A DNA stretch of 10,110 nt from an uncultured Eubacteriales bacterium (GCA_900555735.1 USMI01000057.1:1-10110), one strand, 5' to 3'; shown: positions 1 to 5,992, counted from the stretch's first letter. The notes: generated from the letters alone by a model not told the origin. A program made the numbers and translations.

Positions 1-96
1 GAAGCCTTCTGAAAAAATATTTTAGTTTTTTCTGCTTTTACTCTTGACTTTTGCGTGTGTGTCTGTCGAAAGGTGGGAACAATAAGGTGGAATAAT

Positions 97-220
97 ATGC
101 AATACGGCGGGGTGAGGTCGCCCCGCCGTACGAAATTCTATCGGCGGTTGGTACGTAGGGCGGCATGACCACATGCCGCCGCACGATGCCGCCAACAATC
201 TGACTTTCTGCATATTGCAT
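97..220. repeat. Compact palindromic (MITE-like) element upstream of the MATE gene
   Basis: Non-coding DNA before the MATE gene carries three nested inverted repeats. Outer arms ATGCAATA (97-104) and TATTGCAT (213-220) enclose a 10-bp perfect stem (103-112 with 121-130, TACGGCGGGG/CCCCGCCGTA) and a 9-bp perfect stem (159-167 with 172-180, GGCGGCATG/CATGCCGCC, loop ACCA). The compact size and short terminal arms resemble a miniature inverted-repeat element, but no target-site duplication is clear. The rest of 1-287 is AT-rich and I see no gene in it. A TTGACT at 44-49 resembles a -35 box but has no good -10 partner. Confidence 0.55.
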
Positions 221-287
221 TTCCCACTCCCCCGTAGTATCATAATTATTTACGAAGCATTTTACGGAACAGAAAGGAACCTCTCCC

Positions 288-1685
288 ATGGCAGAAAACA
301 AGCTGGGCGTCATGCCCGTTTCCAAGCTCATCTGGAACATGTCCCTCCCCATCATCGCCTCCATGCTGGTGCAGGCCCTTTATAATATTGTGGACAGCGT
401 GTTTGTCAGCTGGGTCAGCGAGGCGTCGCTGACCGCCGTGTCCCTGTCCTTCCCTGCCCAAAACCTGATGATCGCGCTGGCAGCCGGTACGGCGGTAGGC
501 GTCAACGCCCTGATGGGCCGTGCGCTGGGCGCGGGCGAGCAGCAGCGGGCCGACCGCGTGGCGGTGAACGGCCTGTTTCTGGCGTTCGTAGGCTTCGCCA
601 TCTCCTGCGTGCTGGGCCTGACCTGCGCCGGGGCGTTTCTCCGCTCCCAGACCCAGGTGGAGGAGATCGTGGTGATGGGCGAGCAGTACCTGCACATCGT
701 CATGGGCGGCTCCTTTGCCCTGTTCGGCCAGATCATGCTGGAGCGCCTGCTGCAGGGCACGGGCCGCTCCCTGCTGAGCATGTATACGCAGGGTCTTGGC
801 GCCATCATCAACATCATCCTTGACCCGGTGTTCATCTTCGTATTCGATATGGGCGTGGCCGGCGCGGCCATCGCCACGGTCATCGGCCAGATCTGCGGCA
901 TGCTGCTGGCGGTGTACTTCAATGTGAAGAAAAATAAGGACATCACCCTCCGCATCCGGGGCTTCCGGCCCGACTGGCGGCTCATCGGCAGCATCTACGC
1001 CATCGGCCTGCCCAGCGTCATCATGATGGCGATCGGCTCTGTGATGACCTTCCTGATGAACAAGATCCTCATCACCTATCACTCCGCCCACGAGACGGCG
1101 GCCACCGCCTTCGGCATCTATTTCAAGCTGAATTCCTTTACCTTCATGCCGGTGTTTGGCCTGAATAATGGCGTGGTGCCCATCATCGCCTACAACTACG
1201 GCGCGCAGAACCGCGCCCGCATGGTGGAGGCCGTCAAGCGCAGCGCCATCTATGCTTCCATTATCATGCTGGCCGGTATGGCACTGTTTCTGGCCATCCC
1301 CGGCACGCTGCTGAAAATTTTCGACGCCTCCGATACCATGCTGACGGTGGGCATCCCCGCCCTGCGGATCATCTCCCTCAGCTTCTGGATCGCCGGTGCG
1401 TGCATCGCGCTGGGCGGCTCTTTTCAGGCACTGGGCAAGTCCATGTATTCCATGATCGTTTCCATCGTGCGGCAGCTGGTGTTCCTGATCCCGTTGGCCT
1501 ATGTGCTGGCCCGCTACGGTCAGAGCATCGGCAACGATGATCTGGTGTGGTGGTGCTACCCCATTGCGGAGGTGGCATCGCTGTTCGTGACGCTGGCGTT
1601 CTTCCGGCGGCTGTACCGGACGCTGATCGCCAAGATCCCAGAGCATGGGACCAACGACGGCGGGCAGGAGAGTTTGCTGGGATAA
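288..1685 (+). CDS. MATE-family multidrug/cation antiporter (MepA-like)
   Basis: This is an integral inner-membrane exporter of the MATE family, which uses an H+ or Na+ gradient to expel cationic drugs and metabolites. The 465-residue length fits the family (about 440-480). The protein is hydrophobic throughout, as expected for 12 membrane segments. Segment 1 (about 18-40) contains LYNIVDSVFV with an acidic Asp36 in the position that is functionally important in NorM-type members. The conserved loop MGRALGAGEQQRA lies at 76-88, and a second half-repeat begins near residue 240. The wording is closest to the MepA-like branch; the substrate cannot be read from sequence. The start is supported by AAAGGA at 273-278, 9 bases before ATG. 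It is a single-gene unit closed by the terminator at 1703-1730. It sits where rpmH/rnpA often lie in related origins. Confidence 0.93.
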   Translation: MAENKLGVMPVSKLIWNMSLPIIASMLVQALYNIVDSVFVSWVSEASLTAVSLSFPAQNLMIALAAGTAVGVNALMGRALGAGEQQRADRVAVNGLFLAFVGFAISCVLGLTCAGAFLRSQTQVEEIVVMGEQYLHIVMGGSFALFGQIMLERLLQGTGRSLLSMYTQGLGAIINIILDPVFIFVFDMGVAGAAIATVIGQICGMLLAVYFNVKKNKDITLRIRGFRPDWRLIGSIYAIGLPSVIMMAIGSVMTFLMNKILITYHSAHETAATAFGIYFKLNSFTFMPVFGLNNGVVPIIAYNYGAQNRARMVEAVKRSAIYASIIMLAGMALFLAIPGTLLKIFDASDTMLTVGIPALRIISLSFWIAGACIALGGSFQALGKSMYSMIVSIVRQLVFLIPLAYVLARYGQSIGNDDLVWWCYPIAEVASLFVTLAFFRRLYRTLIAKIPEHGTNDGGQESLLG

Positions 1686-1702
1686 GAGAATAGAATGTTT
1701 GA

Positions 1703-1730
1703 AAGAGCGGACGTGCGTCCGCTCTTTTTT
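1703..1730 (+). terminator. Intrinsic terminator of the MATE gene
   Basis: A perfect 10-bp GC-rich stem (AGAGCGGACG at 1704-1713 with CGTCCGCTCT at 1716-1725) runs directly into TTTTTT. It starts 18 bases after the MATE stop codon. The flanking A residues extend the stem into the T run, so it may also work for transcription from the opposite side. Confidence 0.9.
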
Positions 1731-1736
1731 AGGGTG

Positions 1737-2170
1737 TTTCTCGCTCCGGCGCGAGGTACTTTTGGCCGTTGTCCCAAAAGTACCCAAAAGGACAACTTAA
1801 ACCTGCGGTTTAAGAATCCGCTCACGCTGTTCCTTTTGCTGGATTGTGACCTTATACCGCACGTTCAAAGAACACGGCGATTATCGTTGCGTATGACAAA
1901 TCGACTTCCGTCTAGCGCCGCTGCCGCTCACGTTATCAACGGTAGAACCCAAAGAGTTGTTCGGCGTAGGCATCAGCGGCAGCGGCGCTGGAAAAAAGAC
2001 AATTCTTTTAACGACACGAAAAAGAAAATCCTTTGCGAACGTGTGGCAAGAAGTTCCAAATACGCACAATACATAGCGCGCTCGGAAGTGAAGGAACCGG
2101 AGGTTCCTTCTGGCGCTTTTTCCTACTTTTGCCGCTATTGGCAAAAGTAGGTCGTCCCCGAGGGGACGAA
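1737..2170 (+). repeat. Modular hairpin-rich repeat element, copy A
   Basis: First of three related non-coding elements (see 3698-4135 and 5519-5983). Modules in order: small hairpin 1740-1755; 11-bp stem GGTACTTTTGG (1755-1765) with CCAAAAGTACC (1774-1784); CTTAAACC-TGC-GGTTTAAG (1796-1814) followed by AATCCGC; 15-bp arms AGCGCCGCTGCCGCT (1914-1928) and its complement (1975-1989); stem TTCTTTT/AAAAGAA (2003-2009, 2020-2026); the box CATAGCGCGC (2072-2081); stem GAAGGAACC/GGTTCCTTC (2090-2098, 2102-2110); 12-bp stem CCTACTTTTGCC/GGCAAAAGTAGG (2122-2133, 2140-2151); and stem TCGTCCCC/GGGGACGA (2152-2159, 2162-2169). It begins just after the MATE terminator. Short ORFs through it are broken by the hairpins and look non-coding. 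It could be a mobile element, a structured RNA or a DNA-architecture element. Confidence 0.85.
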
Positions 2171-2188
2171 ACTACTTTCTGTCCTCGT

Positions 2189-2288
2189 TGTGTCAACCAA
2201 TGCCTGTCCCCATTCGGGGATCAGCCATTGGGACACTTCCTTGAAATCACCTCGCTTTATCTGCCACTGGCAGCGCTTCGGTGATTTC
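2189..2288. repeat. Two nested hairpin groups between copy A and the dnaA promoter
   Basis: Group one has CCAATG (2197-2202) facing CATTGG (2226-2231), with TCCCC/GGGGA (2207-2211, 2216-2220) nested inside. Group two has GAAATCACC (2243-2251) facing GGTGATTTC (2280-2288), enclosing CTGCC-ACT-GGCAG (2261-2273). Read on the - strand, the second group contains GCGCTGCCagtGGCAGATaA followed by AGCGAGGTGA. That wording recurs on the + strand at about 5993-6022, so it is another shared module of these spacers. No gene is visible here. Confidence 0.65.
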
Positions 2289-2314
2289 CCGCGTTTAATT
2301 AGAATAAGTATTGC

Positions 2315-2343
2315 TTTACTTTTCCACAGCTTTCTGTTATACT
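2315..2343 (+). promoter_or_regulatory. dnaA promoter (sigma-A type, extended -10)
   Basis: TTTACT (2315-2320) as -35 and TATACT (2338-2343) as -10 are separated by 17 bases, with TG one base upstream of the -10 (2335-2336), an extended -10 arrangement. The surrounding DNA is AT-rich and lies 49 bases before the dnaA start. A near-consensus DnaA box sits inside the spacer, so repression by DnaA itself is likely. The promoter call rests on motif matching only. Confidence 0.65.
2320..2328 (+). promoter_or_regulatory. DnaA box in the dnaA promoter
   Basis: TTTTCCACA matches the consensus TTATCCACA at 8 of 9 positions. The identical 9-mer is found again at 4280-4288 next to the AT-rich unwinding region, which supports it as the working box of this organism. 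Its place between the -35 and -10 suggests DnaA autoregulation. Confidence 0.7.
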
Positions 2344-2391
2344 TAGTATTAGAGAAATACGCCCATAGCAAAGCGGGAAGGGAGCACGGCG

Positions 2392-3690
2392 ATGAATCAA
2401 CTGTCATCACTAACAGATCTATGGCAGCAGGTACTTGACCGGCTGAAGCAGCAGCTGTCTGACACCACCATCAATACATGGTTCGACGAAGTAAATGTGG
2501 AAAATCTGGAAGATTCCGCACTGGTGCTGCATTGCAACAATGTATTCAAAAAGAACACCATTGAAAAACGGTTCACGCCGCAGATAAAAGAAGTCCTGCG
2601 GGACTTTTACCCCTTCAATCTGGAAGTGAAGATTCTAGACGATGAAGAGCTGGCCAACTATCACGGTGTGCGGGAGGACGACGCCTTTACCTTTGAAACA
2701 TACGTCGTGGGACCCCAGAACAACATGGCTTACGCCGCCGCCCGCTCTGTAGCGGAAAAGCCCGCCGGTTCCTTCAATCCCCTGTTCATCTATGGCGACA
2801 GCGGACTGGGCAAGACCCACCTGCTCCACGCCATCGTGCATCAGACGAAGAAGCTTTGGCCGGACAGCAGCGTCGTGCTGGTGAAGGGAGTGGACTTTAC
2901 CAACGAGCTGATCGACGCCATCCGCAGCGGCAATACCTCCGAGTTCCGGAACAAGTACCAGAACGAATCCCTGCTGCTGGTGGACGATATCCAGTTTATC
3001 GCCGGCAAGCAGCAGACGCAGGAGGAGTTCTTCCATACCTTCAACGCCCTGTATGAGTCCGGCAAGCAGATCGTGCTGACCTCCGACCGGCCGCCAAAGG
3101 AGATGACCCAGCTGGAGGACCGTCTACGTACCCGCTTCGAGTGGGGCCTGATGGTGGACGTGGAGCCGCCGGATTACGAGACGAGACTGGCCATCATCCG
3201 CAACAAGGCGGCGATCAAGGGAATCAACCTGCCGGATACCGTGGCCAACATTATCGCCGAAAACATCACCGCCAACGTCCGGCAGATCGAGGGCGTGCTG
3301 AATAAGATACAGGCCTACGGCGAGCTGCTGGGCATCATGGATGAAAAGACCATCTTGAAGGCGCTGGAGGACGTGGTGAAGAACAGCAACGAGTATATTC
3401 CCACGCCGGAGTCCATCATCGAGTATATCGCCAAATATTTCGGCCTTGAGCCTGACGTGCTGCGGGGCCAGAGCCGCGGCCGCGACATCGTCAACGCCCG
3501 CCAGATCGCCATGTATCTGATCCGCCGCATGACCAACCTGTCCCTCAACGACATCGGCAAGGCCTTCGGCGACCGCGACCATACCACGGTGCTGCACAGT
3601 CTGGACAAGGTGGAGAAGCAGATGCGCTCCGATCCCGCCTTTGCCGAAACGGTAAAGGAGATCACTACCAATATCAACGCAAAGCAGTGA
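2392..3690 (+). CDS. dnaA: Chromosomal replication initiator protein DnaA
   Basis: DnaA is the AAA+ ATPase that binds DnaA boxes, forms a filament on oriC, melts the origin and helps load the replicative helicase. The 432-residue protein shows all four domains. Domain I (about 1-80) is the protein-interaction domain. The domain II linker is very short (about 83-100), which accounts for the length below the B. subtilis and E. coli proteins. Domain III has Walker A GDSGLGKT (135-142), Walker B LLLVDDIQF (194-202), sensor 1 LTSDR (229-233) and the box VII segment RLRTRFEWG (244-252), which holds the arginine finger. Domain IV has the DNA-binding signature FGDRDHTTVLHS (392-403). The ATG is supported by AAGGGAG at 2378-2384, 7 bases upstream. 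The signature reads GDRDHTTV where many homologues have GGRDHTTV. No intrinsic terminator of its own is visible; repeat copy B follows within 10 bases of the stop. Confidence 0.98.
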   Translation: MNQLSSLTDLWQQVLDRLKQQLSDTTINTWFDEVNVENLEDSALVLHCNNVFKKNTIEKRFTPQIKEVLRDFYPFNLEVKILDDEELANYHGVREDDAFTFETYVVGPQNNMAYAAARSVAEKPAGSFNPLFIYGDSGLGKTHLLHAIVHQTKKLWPDSSVVLVKGVDFTNELIDAIRSGNTSEFRNKYQNESLLLVDDIQFIAGKQQTQEEFFHTFNALYESGKQIVLTSDRPPKEMTQLEDRLRTRFEWGLMVDVEPPDYETRLAIIRNKAAIKGINLPDTVANIIAENITANVRQIEGVLNKIQAYGELLGIMDEKTILKALEDVVKNSNEYIPTPESIIEYIAKYFGLEPDVLRGQSRGRDIVNARQIAMYLIRRMTNLSLNDIGKAFGDRDHTTVLHSLDKVEKQMRSDPAFAETVKEITTNINAKQ

Positions 3691-3697
3691 TAGTTTA

Positions 3698-4135
3698 TTT
3701 CGCGCTTCCGAGCGCGAGGTTCTTTTTGCCGCTGTCCCAAAAGTACCCAAAAGGACAGCTTAAACCTGCGGTTTAAGAATCCGCCCGCGCTACACTTTGC
3801 TTATATTTGATGCCATTTACCTCACGTTCTCAGAACATGGCTGCTATCGTGCGAAATGTTGAATCGTCTTTGCTTCTCTGAGCGCTGCCGCTTTTTCTCT
3901 AAAATATAGAAGCAACAGCATCTATTGTTGATGTTATAAGCGGCAGCGGCGCTGGAAGAAAGTCGATTCGTCATACGTGACGATAAGAAAAAGCTTCCGC
4001 AAACGTGCGGTACGCAGTCATAATCCTGTACGCAGCATAGCGCGCCGGGAGGTGAAGGAACCGGAGGTTCCTTCCGGTGCTTTTACCTACTTTTGCCACT
4101 GTTGGCAAAAGTAGGTCGTGGCCGGAGCCACGAAA
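3698..4135 (+). repeat. Modular hairpin-rich repeat element, copy B
   Basis: A direct repeat of copy A, almost the same length (about 437 against 434 bases) and in the same module order. Hairpin CGCGCT-TCCG-AGCGCG (3701-3716); an imperfect form of the GGTACTTTTGG stem, then CAAAAGTACCCAAAAGGACA; CTTAAACC-TGC-GGTTTAAG (3759-3777) and AATCCGC; arms AGCGCTGCCGCT (3881-3892, three bases shorter than in A) and AGCGGCAGCGGCGCT (3939-3953); hairpin TCGTCA-tacg-TGACGA (3968-3973, 3978-3983); CATAGCGCGC (4036-4045); GAAGGAACC/GGTTCCTTC (4054-4074); CCTACTTTTGCC/GGCAAAAGTAGG (4086-4097, 4104-4115); and TCGTGGC-cgga-GCCACGA (4116-4133). It lies between the dnaA stop and the DnaA-box cluster, so it lengthens the dnaA-dnaN spacer to about 709 bases. 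No coding capacity is credible. Confidence 0.87.
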
Positions 4136-4141
4136 CCTCCT

Positions 4142-4336
4142 CTTTCCACATTTTCCTGTGGATTCCACATTGAAACCGCGTGTAAAACATCCCGATCCTC
4201 CCCTGATGTGGAAAGCCTTCGCCTTTTCCCACCATGTCCCGTGGAGAAAAAACAACGGGAAATAAAGGGCTTGATCCACTTTTCCACATTTTTTTCTACT
4301 ACGACGAATACTACGAATAAATAGTTTAGTTTATGT
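4142..4336 (+). other. Probable oriC core: DnaA-box cluster plus AT-rich unwinding region
   Basis: Between repeat copy B and dnaN lies a cluster of DnaA-box-like 9-mers with the core TCCACA. On the + strand: 4142-4150 (CTTTCCACA), 4161-4169 (GATTCCACA, weak), 4272-4280 (TGATCCACT) and 4280-4288 (TTTTCCACA, 8 of 9). On the - strand: 4157-4165 (GAATCCACA), 4207-4215 (CTTTCCACA) and 4240-4248 (TTCTCCACG). The 8-mer TTTCCACA recurs at 4143-4150, 4281-4288, on the - strand at 4207-4214, and upstream of dnaA at 2321-2328. The cluster leads into a T run and an AT-rich stretch. Gene context (dnaA/dnaN spacer) and the boxes agree. With the upstream box it would be a two-part origin whose upstream part is weak. 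Confidence 0.82.
4289..4336 (+). promoter_or_regulatory. AT-rich DNA unwinding element with DnaA-trio-like triplets
   Basis: Directly after the best box (4280-4288) come a T run and then, from 4296, the triplets CTA CTA CGA CGA ATA CTA CGA ATA, followed by AT-only DNA to about 4336. The DnaA-trio described in B. subtilis is a repeated 3'-GAT-5' triplet on one strand beside the last boxes, which appears as CTA on the other strand. Three triplets match exactly in register and the rest are degenerate, so the assignment is plausible but not secure. Confidence 0.5.
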
Positions 4337-4341
4337 TGTCC

Positions 4342-4372
4342 TTCCGAAAAATATTCCGGTAATTTTTCGGAA
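4342..4372. promoter_or_regulatory. 11-bp inverted repeat just upstream of dnaN
   Basis: TTCCGAAAAAT (4342-4352) and ATTTTTCGGAA (4362-4372) are perfect complements around the 9-base loop ATTCCGGTA. It ends 9 bases before the dnaN ribosome-binding site. No T run follows, so it is not a standard terminator. It could be an operator, a 5'-leader hairpin or an origin-associated site. Confidence 0.6.
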
Positions 4373-4399
4373 CGGTTCGACAGGAAAGGATATTTCGAT

Positions 4400-5512
4400 A
4401 TGCTGAAATTCTCCTGCGAAAAAGCGCTGCTGCAAGCGGCGGCGGCCACCGCAAGCCGCGCCGTGGCCGCAAAAAGCTCCATCCCCGCGCTGGAGGGCCT
4501 GCTGCTGGAGGGCAGCCACGAGCTGACGCTGTCTGGCTATAACACGCAGACCGGCATCCGCACCTCCTTCGAGGCGCAGATCCGGGAAGAGGGCCGCATC
4601 GTCCTGAACGCCAAGCTGTTCGGCGATATCATCCGAAAGATGCCGGATGACGTGATCGTTTTCTCCGCCGATGAAAAGTACATGGTGCACCTCAGCTGCG
4701 GCGACGCCAGCTTTGACATTCTGGGTCTTTCCGCCGACGATTATCCTGAGCTTCCGGAGGTGGACGATCAGTACAGCGTCACCATGCAGCAGAAAACGCT
4801 GAAAGCCATGATCGGCCAAACGGCCTTTGCTGTCTCCACCAACGAGAGCCGCCCTGTCCATACCGGTTCTCTCTTTGAGATCGACGCCACGGGTCTGACC
4901 ATGGTCTCCGTGGACGGCTTCCGTCTTGCCCTGCGGCACGAGCCGCTGGAAAAGCTGGATGGTGGCGCGTTCCGTTTCGTGGCGCCCGGCAGCGCTCTGA
5001 AAGAAGTGGAGAGCATCTGCGGCGATACCGAGGACAGCATCACCATCACGCAGGGCAAGCGGCACCTGATGTTCGCCGCCGGCTCTACGGAGCTGATCTG
5101 CCGCCGCCTTGAAGGCGAATTTCTGGACTATAAGAACGCCATCCCCCGCAATAATCCCGTTTGCATTGAGGTGGAGAACAGCGCCCTGCTGCGGAGCCTC
5201 GACCGCGTGTCCGTGGTCATCAGCGAAAAGCTGAAAAGCCCCGTCCGCTGCCTGTTTGAGGAGGATCGCGTGCTGCTGAGTGCCCGCACCGGCAACGGCG
5301 AGGCCAAGGATATCTGCCCCACCAAGGGCGACGGCCGCCAGCTGGAGATCGGCTTCAATAACCGCTACCTGATGGAAGCGCTGCGCTATGCGCCGGCGGA
5401 CAAGGTCTGCATGGCGCTGAACACCAATATTTCTCCCTGCGTCATCACCCCCGTAGACGGCGGCGACAGCTTTTTGTATATGGTGCTGCCGGTACGTTTG
5501 AAGGCGCAGTAA
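4400..5512 (+). CDS. dnaN: DNA polymerase III sliding clamp, beta subunit
   Basis: DnaN forms the ring-shaped dimer that tethers the replicative polymerase to DNA and serves as a docking platform for repair and mismatch proteins. The 370-residue length is standard, and the protein spans the three clamp folds. Recognisable family blocks are SIPALEGLLLEG (27-38), DYPELPEV (114-121), FAVSTNESRPVHTGSLFEI (143-161), VSVDGFRLA (169-177) and the C-terminal LPVRL (363-367), equivalent to the MPMRL-type end that forms part of the partner-binding pocket. The ATG is preceded by AGGAAAGGA (4382-4390) at a 9-base spacing. The gene follows oriC directly, and an inverted repeat (4342-4372) lies in its leader. 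The inverted repeat copy C begins about 7 bases after the stop codon, and no separate terminator is visible at the 3' end. Confidence 0.98.
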   Translation: MLKFSCEKALLQAAAATASRAVAAKSSIPALEGLLLEGSHELTLSGYNTQTGIRTSFEAQIREEGRIVLNAKLFGDIIRKMPDDVIVFSADEKYMVHLSCGDASFDILGLSADDYPELPEVDDQYSVTMQQKTLKAMIGQTAFAVSTNESRPVHTGSLFEIDATGLTMVSVDGFRLALRHEPLEKLDGGAFRFVAPGSALKEVESICGDTEDSITITQGKRHLMFAAGSTELICRRLEGEFLDYKNAIPRNNPVCIEVENSALLRSLDRVSVVISEKLKSPVRCLFEEDRVLLSARTGNGEAKDICPTKGDGRQLEIGFNNRYLMEALRYAPADKVCMALNTNISPCVITPVDGGDSFLYMVLPVRLKAQ

Positions 5513-5518
5513 AGAGAT

Positions 5519-5983
5519 GATTCGTCCCTGCGGGCGCAAAGGACGGCCTTCGGCGACCCACTTTTCCCAGCAGCTGGAAAAGTGGGCAAAAGAGCCAGAA
5601 GAAACCGATGGTTTCTTCACTTCCTTGCGCGCTATGCATTATACAGAATTGTGAATGTGTACCGCACGTTTGCGTGGAACTATCTTTTTCGGTTTATCAC
5701 CGAATCGTCTCTGCTCCGGCGCCGCTGCCGCTAATGCCTACGCCGAACAACGCTTCAGTGTCTACCGTTGAGACTATGAGCGGCAGCGGCGCAAGAAGAA
5801 AGTCGATTCGTCGAGGCGTTAAGAAAACATGCCGGTGGCATGTTTTTAGCCTCCGATCTCGGCGGCTATGCCGCCGTAGCATACATCTTGATTTACACCG
5901 CAATACTTGAACTGTTGCGATAGCTTACAGAGCATAGCGTGCGCGGATTCTTAAACCGCAGGTTTAAGCGGCCTTTTTGGGGA
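5519..5983 (-). repeat. Modular hairpin-rich repeat element, copy C (inverted)
   Basis: Read on the - strand, this is a diverged copy of A and B. From its left end (about 5983): CTTAAACC-TGC-GGTTTAAG with AATCCGC (5943-5968); an extra segment with hairpins GGCGGC/GCCGCC (5861-5875) and the terminator-like 5824-5847; arms GCGCCGCTGCCGCT (5719-5732) and complement (5779-5792), whose spacer shares GTTGTTCGGCGTAGGCAT with copy A; stem TTCGGT/ACCGAA (5688-5693, 5699-5704); CGCAAACGTGCGGTAC as in copy B (5659-5674); CATAGCGCGC (5626-5635); GAAGAAACC/GGTTTCTTC (5598-5606, 5610-5618); CCCACTTTTCC/GGAAAAGTGGG (5557-5567, 5576-5586); and a degenerate last hairpin near 5523-5546. It starts right after the dnaN stop. 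The first two small stems of A and B are missing at its far end. No gene is credible within it. Confidence 0.83.
5824..5847. terminator. Terminator-like hairpin inside repeat copy C
   Basis: AAAACATGCC (5824-5833) and GGCATGTTTT (5837-5846) form a perfect 10-bp stem with loop GGT, ending in TTTTT on the + strand and in a T run on the - strand as well. It could terminate dnaN transcripts about 310 bases past the stop, in either direction. It is absent from copies A and B. Confidence 0.5.
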
Positions 5984-5992
5984 GCGATCCGA

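Noticed and set aside
44..72. A sigma-A promoter for the MATE gene starting at TTGACT (44-49)
   Set aside because: No acceptable -10 hexamer lies at 16-18 bases, and the palindromic element separates it from the gene.
246..1787. A 513-codon open frame on the - strand opposite the MATE gene
   Set aside because: Its composition (very rich in His, Gln, Gly, Asp) is typical of an antisense shadow of a GC-rich gene; the + strand frame encodes a recognisable MATE protein with a ribosome-binding site.
1695..2150. A 151-codon + strand frame through the MATE terminator and repeat copy A
   Set aside because: It starts inside the terminator hairpin, runs through repeated hairpins, and has no ribosome-binding site or protein-like pattern; copies B and C do not keep the frame.
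1737..2170. A CRISPR array or tandem repeat
   Set aside because: The repeats are large, modular and dispersed in both orientations, without short regularly spaced identical units.
3701..3728. An intrinsic terminator for dnaA (CGCGCT-TCCG-AGCGCG then TTCTTTTT)
   Set aside because: The stem is only 6 bp, and the T-rich stretch is interrupted and set back three bases; the same position in copy A lacks the T run. It may work weakly but is not supported enough to call.
4087..4482. A 131-codon - strand frame across oriC and the start of dnaN
   Set aside because: It overlaps the DnaA-box cluster and dnaN and shows no recognisable domain.
4331..5620. A 429-codon open frame on the - strand opposite dnaN
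   Set aside because: It is the mirror of dnaN with shadow-type composition and no family features.
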